A DNA stretch of 64,000 nucleotides from Pustulibacterium marinum (GCF_900116665.1 NZ_FPBK01000011.1:62001-126000), one strand, 5' to 3'; positions 8,016 through 17,258 are shown, numbered from the stretch's first letter. A program made the numbers and translations. Notes: generated by a model not told the origin, from the letters alone.

Positions 8016-9083
8016 ATGGCATTGAAGCAAGATCAAATCGTGTATGTACTTCATAAAAAGGGAATTCCTTCTCATTATAAAGGATTGCAACGTTGCTGTG
8101 AATTGAATGGTACGATTTTAAAATTCAGGGAGTTTTCTGTTTTTAACAGGATGTATAAAGGATTGATTCAGGGAAATATAAAAGAATTTGGTAAGCAGTT
8201 TATTAATTTATTTTTCATGTTGTCATTACTGTTTACAAAAAACAAGAAAGTTGTTTTAGGGATAGCTCCTTATGACTATAAACTTAATTTTTTATTATAT
8301 TTTCTAAAAAACCATCAATTATATTATCATACATCATGGACTTTTTGGGATGGAAAATATTATCCAAAGAAAAAAAGAGTTACTCCAGACCTTTTAAATA
8401 AATGGAAGTTTTTTTTAGAAGAAAAATCAAAGCACATATTTGCTGTTTCAGCAAAATCTAAAGCACAGCTTATTAAATATTATGAAATTCCTTCAGATAA
8501 AGTTTCTTTGGTTTACCATACTGTTGATCCTATTTTTTATAAACAGTTAGATGTTGAAAGAGATGATCATGGTTTTATTTTTTTGGGTAGATTTGAAGAA
8601 GATAAAGGGTTAATGGAGGCCATTCATTTTTTTAAAGATCATCCTCTTTTTCGTTTTACCTTGGTGGGTAAAGGAAGTCTGGAAGAGGAAGTAAAACAAA
8701 TTGCAGCGACATCGGATAACATATTTTATCAAGACTTTTTAGACTCAAAAGAAGAAATAGCTAAATTTTTACAATCGAATACTTTTTTAGTTTTGAATTC
8801 AAAAAGATCTAAAGAGTGGGAAGAACTTTTTGGTGTTGCCATTATAGAGGCAATGGCGAGTAAAACTATTCCCATTGCAACAAGTCACTCGGGTCCAAAA
8901 GAAGTAATTTCAAATGGTGTTGATGGTTTTTTATTGGATGAGGATGAGATTATCAGGTTTTTTGATAAACTGGAAGCACATACTTTAGATATCGAGAAAT
9001 TACAGAAATCTTGCTATAAAAGGGCTCAGGATTTTACTATTGAATCTATTGCCACTAAATGGAATCCTATTTTTAAAGATTAA
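8016..9083 (+). CDS. Glycosyltransferase family 4
   Basis: A 355-residue GT-B fold enzyme of the GT4 (group 1) kind. The C-terminal half has GFIFLGRFEEDKGL, FTLVGKGSLEEEVK, and the retaining-GT4 E-x7-E element in EELFGVAIIEAMASKTIPIA, followed by GPKEVISNGVDGFLL, which together make the nucleotide-sugar donor site. ATG at 8016 is chosen over an in-frame TTG at 8010 because it gives MALKQDQIVYVLHK. It is the first gene of the polysaccharide cluster and lies opposite the next gene, overlapping it by 11 bp. The sugar and acceptor cannot be read from the sequence. Confidence 0.9.
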   Translation: MALKQDQIVYVLHKKGIPSHYKGLQRCCELNGTILKFREFSVFNRMYKGLIQGNIKEFGKQFINLFFMLSLLFTKNKKVVLGIAPYDYKLNFLLYFLKNHQLYYHTSWTFWDGKYYPKKKRVTPDLLNKWKFFLEEKSKHIFAVSAKSKAQLIKYYEIPSDKVSLVYHTVDPIFYKQLDVERDDHGFIFLGRFEEDKGLMEAIHFFKDHPLFRFTLVGKGSLEEEVKQIAATSDNIFYQDFLDSKEEIAKFLQSNTFLVLNSKRSKEWEELFGVAIIEAMASKTIPIATSHSGPKEVISNGVDGFLLDEDEIIRFFDKLEAHTLDIEKLQKSCYKRAQDFTIESIATKWNPIFKD

Positions 9084-9999
9084 TTTTTTGTTTTAGCTTA
9101 ATAGAGTCTGTTAAGGGAAGTCCTTTGAAAAAAGCTACTACTAAGTAAAAACTCTTTTTAGGTTTTACAATAGCGGTAAGTAAATACCTCAAAAATAGAA
9201 AATAGCGTACAAATTGATAGATGAAAAATCCTTGATGTTTTTGAATCACATACATCATAGACGTTTTTAGCTCTAACTTTTTCTTTTTCTGGCTTTTTTG
9301 ACTTTTGCCTTCGTAGTGAATATACGATGTTGTAGGGATGTAATAAGTTTTCTTTCCTAGCTTTTTTAAGCGATAACACAAATCACTTTCTTCATAAAAC
9401 AAGAAAATATTTGTGTCAAATCCTCCAACTTCATGAAAATCCTCAGCTTTACAAAACATAAAACTTCCATTTACATAATTTACTTGGATAGGTTGATTAT
9501 AAGAAGCTTTTCTCTTCGGATATTTTTTAGGAAACAAAGTTTCTAATCCAGTGTTTCCAAGAAGTATTTTCGAGGCAGATATAAAATGATCAAAACTATG
9601 AGATTGCCCTTTTTTCTGCATTACTATAGATGGGCCACACACAGCAGTATCTCTATGTTCTTGCATAAAATTGTAGCAATCAGTAATGCAATCGTTCTGC
9701 ATTAAAGTGTCGTTATTTATAAAAGCATAGTAGTGAGCATTAGCAAATTGCACACCTAGCATATTACCACCTCCAAAACCTGTATTGATTTTACTTCTAA
9801 AGAGAAAAACATGCTTGCTATTCAAATCTTTAATATCTTTTGCTAACAATTCATAATCTTCCCTTTCAGAATTATTGTCGATCACAACAATCTGTAATGA
9901 AATTTTGCTACTGGTTTTTTCAAAAATACTTTGAATACATGCAGTGGTATAAGAAGATGTGTTGTAGTTAATAATAACTACTGCAACGTCGTAAATCAT
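9073..9999 (-). CDS. Glycosyltransferase family 2, rhamnosyltransferase-like
   Basis: A 308-residue GT-A enzyme. N-terminal VVIINYNTSSYTTACIQSI and VVIDNNSE bind the nucleotide; YAFINNDTLM carries the NND variant of the metal-binding DxD; GGFDTNIFLFYEESDLCYRL is the acceptor-side ED motif. The overall text resembles WbbL-type rhamnosyltransferases of O-antigen or glycan assembly, though the sugar is a guess. The C-terminal 60 residues are hydrophobic and basic, suggesting membrane association. It lies 4 bp from the GT9 gene upstream on the same strand, so the two are likely cotranscribed. Confidence 0.9.
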   Translation of the reverse strand: MIYDVAVVIINYNTSSYTTACIQSIFEKTSSKISLQIVVIDNNSEREDYELLAKDIKDLNSKHVFLFRSKINTGFGGGNMLGVQFANAHYYAFINNDTLMQNDCITDCYNFMQEHRDTAVCGPSIVMQKKGQSHSFDHFISASKILLGNTGLETLFPKKYPKRKASYNQPIQVNYVNGSFMFCKAEDFHEVGGFDTNIFLFYEESDLCYRLKKLGKKTYYIPTTSYIHYEGKSQKSQKKKKLELKTSMMYVIQKHQGFFIYQFVRYFLFLRYLLTAIVKPKKSFYLVVAFFKGLPLTDSIKLKQKINL

Positions 10000-10002
10000 A
10001 AA

Positions 10003-11064
10003 TTACAGATGCTTTTGTAGAAAGTTGGAAAGATGTTCTTGAAATAGTTCGGGCGTAAATACTTCATAAAATGATGCATACTGTTGAATAATTTCTTTTC
10101 TTTTTTTATGTTGAAACAACTCAGGTTTGAACTCATCTAAATGAATAGCCTTGTGTTGTTCTTCTTTTTGTAAATTCCACCCTTCTTTCTTCGTGAAAGG
10201 TGCAAATATAGCAAAAGTAGGCACTTCCAAAGCTTTTGCCATGTTTACAGCACCGCCTTCGTTTCCAATTAATGCTGAACAGTGAGAAACAATACCCAGA
10301 AAACCACGAAGTGAATCAGAGAAAACATTGAATTTAATCTTTGATTGGGAATGTGCGTTACATAAGTTGTAAATGGCCTTTGCTTGCTCTTCTTGTGGTG
10401 GAATGTAATTGAATAAAATGGTATAATTACCAGCGTTACAAATTTGATCGATTACTTTGGCCATGTAAGTCGCTGGATAGGTTTTAGGCTCGCTACTACC
10501 TAAAACACTAATCATAATAATTTTTTCAGTTTCAGAAATAGCGTTTTCTAGCAAAAATTTCCTTGCAGCAATCTTTTCTTCTTTGGAGAGGTATATTTTG
10601 GGTTTAGTAATCAGTTTTGTTGGGTTTAACTGAAAATCATCCAGTAATGTAATCCTATTTTTTATAGCTAAGGTCATATCAGGATCTGTAACTGTATGTG
10701 TATTATACGTTTTGGTATAGATCCAGGAGGTATAGGTCTTGTGATATGATATTTTTCTGGACGCTTTGGAGGCTAAAGTAATTAGATTACTTTCCAATTT
10801 TCCGTAAGCATCAATCACAACATCGTAATGCTCTTTTCTAATTGCTTTCAAAAATTGAAGAAACTGACTCCTGTTGTTTCTAAATTCTTTTTTAAAAACA
10901 ATTACCTTATCAATATTTGGATGATGATCTGTAACAGCCAATGTATTGTCATTTGCTACAAAATGTATGGTAGCAGAAGGATATTTCTGTTTTAGATTAT
11001 CACAAATGATGGTACTTGTAAGTACATCGCCAATCATTTTTTGCTGAATTACTAGAAATTTCAT
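10003..11064 (-). CDS. Glycosyltransferase family 9 (heptosyltransferase-like)
   Basis: A 353-residue ADP-heptose:LPS heptosyltransferase-like protein. MKFLVIQQKMIGDVLTST is the canonical GT9 start with the GD(V/L)L element; YDVVIDAYGKLESNL, IMISVLGSSEPKTYP and ALIGNEGGAVNMAKALEVPTFAIFAP follow in family order. The frame stays open for 17 codons further upstream, but Met at 11064 gives the standard N-terminus. In LPS core assembly these enzymes transfer heptose; in Bacteroidota the donor may differ. The promoter region is shared with the divergent GT2 gene at 11144. Confidence 0.92.
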   Translation of the reverse strand: MKFLVIQQKMIGDVLTSTIICDNLKQKYPSATIHFVANDNTLAVTDHHPNIDKVIVFKKEFRNNRSQFLQFLKAIRKEHYDVVIDAYGKLESNLITLASKASRKISYHKTYTSWIYTKTYNTHTVTDPDMTLAIKNRITLLDDFQLNPTKLITKPKIYLSKEEKIAARKFLLENAISETEKIIMISVLGSSEPKTYPATYMAKVIDQICNAGNYTILFNYIPPQEEQAKAIYNLCNAHSQSKIKFNVFSDSLRGFLGIVSHCSALIGNEGGAVNMAKALEVPTFAIFAPFTKKEGWNLQKEEQHKAIHLDEFKPELFQHKKRKEIIQQYASFYEVFTPELFQEHLSNFLQKHL

Positions 11065-11143
11065 GCTATCATATATGATTACGAAAGTATAGGTTTTTTT
11101 AAGAAAATAAAACACTCTATTTTTGTTGAAATTTTTTAAGGAG

Positions 11144-11965
11144 ATGAATACCGATCCAATTTCAGTAATTATTAGTACTTACAATGCAGAGGCATGGTTA
11201 GAGAAAGTTCTTTGGGGATATGAAGCTCAGACTTTTAAGAACTTTGAAATTGTAATTGCAGATGATGGGTCTGGTCCTGCAACCAAAGAGTTACTTTCTT
11301 CTATTAAAAAGCAAGTTTCTTATAAAATAGTGCATGTTTGGCAGGAAGATGAAGGTTTTCAGAAATCTAGAATTTTAAACAAAGCTATCGTAGCGTCTTC
11401 TTATAATTATATTTTAATGAGCGATGGTGACTGTATTCCTAGAAAAGATTTTCTTCAAGTTCATGCAGATTATAGAGAGAAAGGTTATTTTCTTTCGGGC
11501 GGATATTTTAAATTGCCAATGGATATTTCTCAAAAAATAACGAAAAAAGATATTTTAGAAGGGAAATGTTTTGATATTGATTGGTTAAAGAAGAACGGGT
11601 TAAAATCATCATTCAAAAACTCAAAATTAACCGCAGCAGGCTCAAAAGCATCTTTTTTAAATAAAGTGACGCCTACCAATGCAAGTTGGAACGGACACAA
11701 TGCTTCGGGCTGGAAAGAAGATCTTTTGGCAGTGAACGGGCTTAACGAGAGAATGCAGTATGGAGGTCAGGATCGTGAATTGGGAGAGCGTTTGTTTAAT
11801 TATGGAATTAAATCTAAACAAATACGTTACAGTGCCATTTGTGTTCACCTAGACCATGCAAGAGGCTATAAAACACCAGAATCAATCGCTTTCAACGTCG
11901 CAATAAGAAAAGAGGTGAAGGAAAACAAAATTTACTGGACTCCAGTAGGAATACAAAAAGATTAG
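11144..11965 (+). CDS. Glycosyltransferase family 2 with galactosyltransferase-type C-terminus
   Basis: A 273-residue GT-A enzyme. It has VIISTYNAEAWLEKVL, IVIADDGSGP, LMSDGDCIPRKDF with the DGD metal motif, and a C-terminal NGHNASGWKEDLLAVNGLNE followed by YGGQDRELGERLFNYGI, typical of the Glyco_transf_7C segment that positions the acceptor. ATG at 11144 is preferred over the TTG codons at 11123 and 11126 because MNTDPISVIIST is the normal GT2 beginning. AAGGAG lies directly against it. The stop overlaps the convergent gene at 11962 by 4 bp. Confidence 0.9.
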   Translation: MNTDPISVIISTYNAEAWLEKVLWGYEAQTFKNFEIVIADDGSGPATKELLSSIKKQVSYKIVHVWQEDEGFQKSRILNKAIVASSYNYILMSDGDCIPRKDFLQVHADYREKGYFLSGGYFKLPMDISQKITKKDILEGKCFDIDWLKKNGLKSSFKNSKLTAAGSKASFLNKVTPTNASWNGHNASGWKEDLLAVNGLNERMQYGGQDRELGERLFNYGIKSKQIRYSAICVHLDHARGYKTPESIAFNVAIRKEVKENKIYWTPVGIQKD

Positions 11966-12723
11966 TTTTTGTATTCTTTTCGTTGCCTATCAACTTCTAA
12001 ATAGCGCTCTTTAATACCTTGAGCATTGATTTTAGAAATTAGATAACCATTATACCCATCTAAAATTCCTAGCCTGATAATGTATTTCTTTAAAAACCTA
12101 AACAATGGTTTTAGATAATAATGAAAAAAAGTTGGTTTTATTCCTTTTTTGAAAAGTTCTTGCCCTCTTAATTTACCGTAATATAAAATTCGTCTGGTGT
12201 AATCTTCTTCAGATTTAAAAAAATGATGCTCCAATTTATTTTTCAAGACAGTAGAAGAACCTTCATAAATAAGACCTTCATGAACAATTCTGTTTTTGTC
12301 ATAATGAACATTAGTTTTTAAAAATAATCGTTGTTGTTTATCTGTTTGAAAACCAGAGTATTTTAATGGTTTTCCATTCATGATAAATTGTCTATAAAAA
12401 TAATAAACCTCATGACCAGGTTTTTCAAGAACATTAAGAATTTCATTCTGAAGAGGAGCTGTAATAACTTCATCTGCATCTATAAATAGTACCCAATCAA
12501 AATTTGTTTTAGACAATGCATAAGATCTTTGCGTCATGTAGTTTTCAAAAGCATGTTGGTAAGCAGTAATGTTAGGTGCTTTTTGAAGAAATTCCCAAGT
12601 ACCATCTGTACTGTAGGAGTCTATAACTACAATTTCATCTGCAAACGATAAACTATCAATACAATTTTTTATATTGTTAATTTCGTTAAGAGTTATGACT
12701 AGTGCAGATATTTTTTGTCTCAT
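11962..12723 (-). CDS. Glycosyltransferase family 2, LPS core WaaE/KdtX-like, paralogue A
   Basis: A 253-residue GT2 enzyme of the WaaE/KdtX group. Motifs are SALVITLNEINNIKNC, ADEIVVIDSYSTDGTWE, VLFIDADEVI (DAD metal site), and a C-terminal block KYIIRLGILDGYNGYLISK that probably touches the membrane. These enzymes add a hexose to the inner LPS core. It is clearly paralogous to the gene at 13798-14553: the two align end to end with no large gaps. An epimerase on the opposite strand separates them. Confidence 0.92.
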   Translation of the reverse strand: MRQKISALVITLNEINNIKNCIDSLSFADEIVVIDSYSTDGTWEFLQKAPNITAYQHAFENYMTQRSYALSKTNFDWVLFIDADEVITAPLQNEILNVLEKPGHEVYYFYRQFIMNGKPLKYSGFQTDKQQRLFLKTNVHYDKNRIVHEGLIYEGSSTVLKNKLEHHFFKSEEDYTRRILYYGKLRGQELFKKGIKPTFFHYYLKPLFRFLKKYIIRLGILDGYNGYLISKINAQGIKERYLEVDRQRKEYKN

Positions 12724-12835
12724 AAATATTTTGCTAAACTACAAAGATACAAAGTCCTTTTTTCAAAAAAATGAATTCTCAAGGCCTTTTTTATGTAACA
12801 ATAATTATTTTTGCATTTGATAAATGATTTAAGTT

Positions 12836-13786
12836 TTGAAAATATTAATTACCGGGATTGCTGGTTTTATCGGTTCGCATGTGGCAGAAGCTTTTGCAGA
12901 ACAAGGTCATGAAGTTTTTGGAGTTGATAATTTTAACGATTATTATGATGTTGGTCTAAAGCGAATGAATGCTGCAGATGTTGTAAGTAAAGGAGTTAAG
13001 ATTATAGAAGCTAATTTGCATGAAGATCTTTCCGGGATTTTACCGGAATCTGTAGACTATATTTTTCATTTTGCGGCACAGCCAGGTATCTCTGCGAGTA
13101 CATCATTTTCTGATTATCAAAAAAATAATGTTTGGGCAACACACCAATTATTAGAGTGGACAAAAAAGTGTAGCCCAAATGTGAAGTTATTTGTGAATAT
13201 TTCAACTTCATCTGTTTATGGGAGAGTAGCCAATTTGAAAGAAACAGAACTCACGTTGCCAGTTTCTAACTATGGCGTTACAAAATTAGCTGGCGAACAA
13301 TTAGCTTTAGCTGAGCAACGTAGCGGAACCATGAAAGCTTGCTCTCTTCGTTTATATTCTGTTTATGGGCCACGAGAAAGACCTGAAAAGCTTTACACAA
13401 AACTTATCAAATCAATTTATGAAGATCTTCCTTTTCCTTTATTTGAAGGAAGTGAAAAGCATTCTCGTAGTTTCACATTTGTAGGCGATATTGTTGCAGC
13501 AATGTTGGCTGTTATAGGTAAAGAAGAAATACTAGCTGGTGAAATTATAAACATTGGTTCTTCTGCAGAACATACCACAAAAGAGGGGATTGAGCTTATA
13601 GAAAAAATAATAGGCAAAAAAGCTATTTTAGAAACCAAACCTCCTCGACCTGGAGACCAATTAAGAACTACAGCAATCATAGACAAAGCTGAAGAGTTAT
13701 TAGGTTACAGTCCTAATACTTCTTTTGAAGAAGGATTAAGAAAGCAAGTTGCGTGGTACACAGAAAAATTTATAGTGAACGCTTAA
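12836..13786 (+). CDS. NAD-dependent sugar-nucleotide epimerase/dehydratase
   Basis: A 316-residue extended short-chain dehydrogenase. ITGIAGFIGSHVAEAF carries the GxxGxxG NAD site; FHFAAQPG, NISTSSVYG and YGVTKLAGE (catalytic Tyr-x3-Lys) complete the active site. It resembles UDP-glucuronate 4-epimerase (VFGVDNFNDYYDVGLKR is typical) but is shorter than some, so the substrate stays open. The start is a TTG at 12836: an in-frame TAA lies one codon upstream (12830-12832) and MKILITG is the canonical N-terminus. A TATTTTTG box at 12806-12813 may be its promoter. It feeds sugar donors to the flanking glycosyltransferases. Confidence 0.92.
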   Translation: MKILITGIAGFIGSHVAEAFAEQGHEVFGVDNFNDYYDVGLKRMNAADVVSKGVKIIEANLHEDLSGILPESVDYIFHFAAQPGISASTSFSDYQKNNVWATHQLLEWTKKCSPNVKLFVNISTSSVYGRVANLKETELTLPVSNYGVTKLAGEQLALAEQRSGTMKACSLRLYSVYGPRERPEKLYTKLIKSIYEDLPFPLFEGSEKHSRSFTFVGDIVAAMLAVIGKEEILAGEIINIGSSAEHTTKEGIELIEKIIGKKAILETKPPRPGDQLRTTAIIDKAEELLGYSPNTSFEEGLRKQVAWYTEKFIVNA

Positions 13787-13797
13787 AAAGGCAGAGT

Positions 13798-14553
13798 TTA
13801 AGATTGTTGTTTTCTTAACCTTTTCACTTCTTTGTACCGCTCAGCTACACCTTTAGCATTTATTTTAGAGATGGTATAACCATTTTTACCATCTAATATG
13901 CCAAAGCGAATAATATATTTTTGAAAGAATTTAAAAGCCGGTTTTATCTTTTGAACAAAGAATCCCGGTTTTTTATTTTTTAGAAATAGCTCTTTACCTT
14001 TTAATTGTCCATAAAAAAGAATTCTTCGGGTGTAATCTTCTTTTGATTTGTAAAAATGATGATCTAATTTTTCTTTTAAAATTCCGGTAGTTCCGCTTGT
14101 AATTAATCGTTCGTGAACAAGTCTTTCAGGTTCAAAAAAGGTATTTTCTTTATTGAAAAGGCGTAATTGTTTATCGGTTTGAAAACCGCAGTACTTTAAA
14201 GGAACTCCATTCATAATGAACTTTCTAAAAATATAATACGCATCTTTTTGAGGCGACTTTAAAATTTCTAGAATTTCATTTTTAAGATTTGGAGGAATCA
14301 CTTCATCAGCATCAATAAACAAAACCCAATTATGAGATGCCTTTTGTAATGCATAGTTTTTTTGACTTGTATAATTTTCAAAAGGATGTTGAGAGGATTG
14401 TACATGAGGTAAACTTTGCAGATATTCCCAAGTTCCATCTGTACTAAAAGAATCAATAATTACTATTTCATCTGCAAAAGAAATACTCTTGACGCAATCT
14501 TTTATGTAATTGATCTCGTTAAGCGTAATAACAACTGCAGATAGTTTTTGCAT
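13798..14553 (-). CDS. Glycosyltransferase family 2, LPS core WaaE/KdtX-like, paralogue B
   Basis: A 251-residue paralogue of the gene at 11962-12723. It shares SAVVITLNEIN-IKDC, ADEIVIIDSFSTDGTWE, NWVLFIDADEVIPP, FQTDKQLRLF, EDYTRRILFYG and KYIIRFGILDGKNGY. Differences cluster in the middle and around residues 185-210, so acceptor preference may have diverged. The gene converges on the epimerase with an 11-bp gap. Only this copy is followed by the dapD transcription unit. No frameshift or missing catalytic residue is visible. Confidence 0.92.
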   Translation of the reverse strand: MQKLSAVVITLNEINYIKDCVKSISFADEIVIIDSFSTDGTWEYLQSLPHVQSSQHPFENYTSQKNYALQKASHNWVLFIDADEVIPPNLKNEILEILKSPQKDAYYIFRKFIMNGVPLKYCGFQTDKQLRLFNKENTFFEPERLVHERLITSGTTGILKEKLDHHFYKSKEDYTRRILFYGQLKGKELFLKNKKPGFFVQKIKPAFKFFQKYIIRFGILDGKNGYTISKINAKGVAERYKEVKRLRKQQS

Positions 14554-14667
14554 TGATTGGAATGGTTATTTTTCAACGGCAAATATAAAATAAATGTAAT
14601 ACCTTCTTGTTTTGTTTTTATAAAGAATGGTGAAATGCTACTCTAGAGATTTAGATATTTTAGAATC

Positions 14668-14707
14668 AAAAAAAGCCTTTTACTCATCTTAGAGAAAAAG
14701 GCTTTTT
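14668..14707 (-). terminator. Rho-independent terminator after dapD
   Basis: AAAAAGCCTTTT near 14669-14681 pairs with AAAAAGGCTTTTT near 14695-14707. Read on the minus strand, the stem ends in a run of seven T. It lies 23 bp past the dapD stop. The symmetry would allow two-way use. Confidence 0.8.
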
Positions 14708-14729
14708 AATAAAATTATGTGTATAAATT

Positions 14730-15545
14730 TTAAACTGCTACGTCATATTCTCTTAACGCATTGTTCAAAGAAGTTTTAAGGTCTGTAGACGCTTTACGTT
14801 TTCCAATGATCAATGCACAAGGAACCTGAAATTCACCAGCAGCAAATTTCTTAGTATAACTTCCAGGAATTACTACAGATCGTTCAGGAACTCTTCCTTT
14901 CATTTCAATAGGTTCGTCGCCCGTAACATCAATAATTTTTGTAGAAGCAGTTAATACTACATTTGCTCCAAGAACGGCTTCTTTTTCTACTTTTACACCT
15001 TCAACTACAATACATCTAGATCCAATAAAAGCACCGTCTTCAATGATAACCGGTGCAGCTTGTAATGGTTCTAAAACGCCACCAATACCAACACCACCGC
15101 TCAAGTGAACATTTTTACCAATCTGTGCACAACTACCAACGGTAGCCCAGGTATCAACCATAGTACCTTCATCAACATATGCACCAATATTCACATAACT
15201 TGGCATCATGATAACTCCAGAAGAAATATAAGCTCCATGGCGTGCAACGGCGTTAGGAACTACTCGAATTCCTTTTTCTTTATAACCACTTTTTAATGGA
15301 ATTTTGTCATGGTATTCAAAAATTCCAGCTTCCAATGTTTCCATTTTCTGAATAGGGAAATAAAGCACAACACCTTTCTTTACCCACTCATTTACTTGCC
15401 AACCATCTTCCGTAGGTTCGGCAACTCTTAAAGCTCCTGTATCTAGCAAATAGACAACTTCTCTAATAGCTTCAATTGTTTTTTCTTCAGTAAGCAAGGA
15501 TCTGTCATCCCATGCTTTTTCTATAATTTGTTGTAAATCTTTCAT
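14730..15545 (-). CDS. dapD: 2,3,4,5-tetrahydropyridine-2,6-dicarboxylate N-succinyltransferase
   Basis: A 271-residue left-handed beta-helix acyltransferase of the succinylase branch of diaminopimelate and lysine synthesis, so it also feeds peptidoglycan. The N-terminus (LQQIIEKAWDDRSLL) is helical; hexapeptide-repeat text runs from about 95 to 215 (VMMPSYVNIGAYVDEGTMVDTWATVGSCAQIG and so on); CALIIGKRK is near the end. Length and motif order fit DapD. The gene appears to be a single-gene unit with its own terminator. Its promoter must lie in the 121-bp gap shared with divergent ruvX. Confidence 0.96.
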   Translation of the reverse strand: MKDLQQIIEKAWDDRSLLTEEKTIEAIREVVYLLDTGALRVAEPTEDGWQVNEWVKKGVVLYFPIQKMETLEAGIFEYHDKIPLKSGYKEKGIRVVPNAVARHGAYISSGVIMMPSYVNIGAYVDEGTMVDTWATVGSCAQIGKNVHLSGGVGIGGVLEPLQAAPVIIEDGAFIGSRCIVVEGVKVEKEAVLGANVVLTASTKIIDVTGDEPIEMKGRVPERSVVIPGSYTKKFAAGEFQVPCALIIGKRKASTDLKTSLNNALREYDVAV

Positions 15546-15666
15546 TAAACTACTTTTATTTATTCTGGTATTTTAATTTCTGTGGTAAAGATAGAATCTT
15601 AAAAATGAATAGCCCTCCTAATTTTACAGGTATCACAATTTTAACCTATTTTTACAAAAAAAATAA

Positions 15667-16080
15667 ATGGCTAGAATTTTAGCAATCGATTACGGAACCA
15701 AAAGAACAGGAATAGCAATAACAGATGAATTACAAATCATAGCTTCTGGTTTAACCACAGTGAATACGCCAGAGCTCATTTCTTTTCTGAAGGATTATTG
15801 TGCTACGGAAAATGTAGAAACCATAGTTATAGGAGAACCTAAACGAATGAATAATGAAGCTTCCCAAAGCGAAGTACATATTCAGAAATTCTTAGAAAAA
15901 TTACAAATAGAACTTCCTCATATTCCTACCGAGCGTGTAGATGAAAGGTTTACATCAAAAATGGCATTTCAATCTATGATCGATGGAGGTTTAAAGAAAA
16001 AGCAGCGTGCCAACAAAGCTTTGATCGATGAAATTTCGGCAACAATTATTCTTCAAACGTATTTAGATGGCAAAAGATAA
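15667..16080 (+). CDS. ruvX: Holliday junction resolvase-like protein RuvX/YqgF
   Basis: A 137-residue RNase-H-fold nuclease of the YqgF family, linked to 16S rRNA 5' processing and possibly Holliday junction resolution. ILAIDYGTKRTGIAIT carries the first catalytic Asp; ETIVIGEPKRMNNEASQ, ERVDERFTSKMA and a final DEISATIILQTYL supply the other acidic residues. The length is normal. It is followed by def after 58 bp on the same strand, an arrangement I expect in Flavobacteriaceae. Confidence 0.94.
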   Translation: MARILAIDYGTKRTGIAITDELQIIASGLTTVNTPELISFLKDYCATENVETIVIGEPKRMNNEASQSEVHIQKFLEKLQIELPHIPTERVDERFTSKMAFQSMIDGGLKKKQRANKALIDEISATIILQTYLDGKR

Positions 16081-16138
16081 CGTAGGTTTCAGTTTCTTTG
16101 TACTTTTGCAATTCTAAGATTAAATCAAATAAAGTAGT

Positions 16139-16729
16139 ATGATTTTACCAATTGTAGCATACGGAGATCCGGTATTACGCAAAAAAGCGAAAGATATAAC
16201 AGCAGAATATCCTAACCTTCAAGACTTAATTGCCAACATGTTTGAAACCATGTATGGCGCGTATGGAGTAGGTTTGGCGGCGCCACAAATTGGGTTGCCA
16301 ATTCGTTTATTTGTTATAGATGCTTCTCCATTTGCTGAAGACGATGATTTAACTGAAGCCGAAAAGGAAACTTTAAAAGATTTTAAAAAGGTTTTTATCA
16401 ATGCAAAAATTGTTGAAGAAACAGGAGACGAGTGGGGGTTTACAGAAGGTTGTTTGAGTATTCCAGATATTCGTGAGGATGTTTTCAGAAATGAAAAAAT
16501 CAAAATTGAATATTACGATGAAAATTTTGAAAAGCATATGGAAGAGTACGATGGCTTGGCAGCACGTGTAATTCAACATGAATTTGATCATATTGAAGGA
16601 GTTTTGTTTACAGACAAACTTTCTTCTCTTAAAAAGCGTTTATTAAAAGGTAAACTAGGCAATATCAGCAAAGGAAAAGTAAAAGCAGAATATAGAATGC
16701 GTTTTCCAGATGCCAAAAAAGCACGTTAA
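16139..16729 (+). CDS. def: Peptide deformylase
   Basis: A 196-residue iron/zinc hydrolase that removes the formyl group from nascent proteins. All three family motifs are present: GVGLAAPQIGL (near 44-54), EGCLSIP with the metal-binding Cys (near 103-109), and QHEFDH (near 146-151) with two metal His and the catalytic Glu. The insert AEDDDLTEAEKETLKDFKK between motifs 1 and 2 is typical of the Bacteroidota form. A TACTTTTG box at 16101-16108 could be a promoter of its own; its -33 region is poor. Confidence 0.97.
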   Translation: MILPIVAYGDPVLRKKAKDITAEYPNLQDLIANMFETMYGAYGVGLAAPQIGLPIRLFVIDASPFAEDDDLTEAEKETLKDFKKVFINAKIVEETGDEWGFTEGCLSIPDIREDVFRNEKIKIEYYDENFEKHMEEYDGLAARVIQHEFDHIEGVLFTDKLSSLKKRLLKGKLGNISKGKVKAEYRMRFPDAKKAR

Positions 16730-16734
16730 TTTTT

Positions 16735-16764
16735 TTTGATTACTTATTAAAAAGTAGATATTTG
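16735..16764 (+). promoter_or_regulatory. Putative Bacteroidota-type promoter of the DUF5606 gene
   Basis: TTTG (16735-16738), an 18-bp spacer, then GATATTTG (16757-16764) match the TTTG-N19-TAnnTTTG consensus with one mismatch. The start codon is 20 bp downstream of the -7 element. Confidence 0.45.
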
Positions 16765-16783
16765 CGCCTCTAAAAAATAACAT

Positions 16784-17233
16784 ATGAGTTTAGATAAAAT
16801 TGTAGCTATATCAGGTAAACCGGGATTATACGAATTACAAACACAAACCAGAACAGGTTTTGTTGCCAAATCTTTATTAGATGGCAAAAAAATTACTGTA
16901 GGAATGCGTAGTAATGTTAGTGTACTTTCAGAAATTGCTATCTATACATTGCAAGAAGAAATGCCTCTTCGTGAAGTTTTTGCTAAGATTCAAGAAAAAG
17001 AGAACGGTGGTGAAACTGCTGTGAAACATAAAGATTCTAAAGATAAGCTAGAAGAATATTTCTTTGAAGTTTTACCAGATTATGATGAAGATCGCGTTTA
17101 TCCTAGCGATATTAAAAAAGTGGTTCAGTGGTATAATTTATTGGTAAAAAATGGTTTTAATGACTTTACTGATACTACTGAAACTAGTGAAGAAAATACC
17201 GAAGTAACAGCAGAAGAGACTAAAGAAGACTAA
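16784..17233 (+). CDS. DUF5606 domain protein
   Basis: A 149-residue cytoplasmic protein of a Bacteroidota-restricted family of unknown function. The N-terminus (LDKIVAISGKPGLYEL, TRTGFVAKSLLDGKKITVG) is a small beta-rich domain of about 70 residues; the centre has YFFEVLPDYDEDRVYPSDIKKVVQWYNLL; the tail is Thr/Glu-rich and probably disordered. It lies downstream of def on the same strand and is closed by a strong terminator. There is no signal peptide. I can offer no function. Confidence 0.88.
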   Translation: MSLDKIVAISGKPGLYELQTQTRTGFVAKSLLDGKKITVGMRSNVSVLSEIAIYTLQEEMPLREVFAKIQEKENGGETAVKHKDSKDKLEEYFFEVLPDYDEDRVYPSDIKKVVQWYNLLVKNGFNDFTDTTETSEENTEVTAEETKED

Positions 17234-17258
17234 TTTTTTAGTTTTACATATCATAAAT

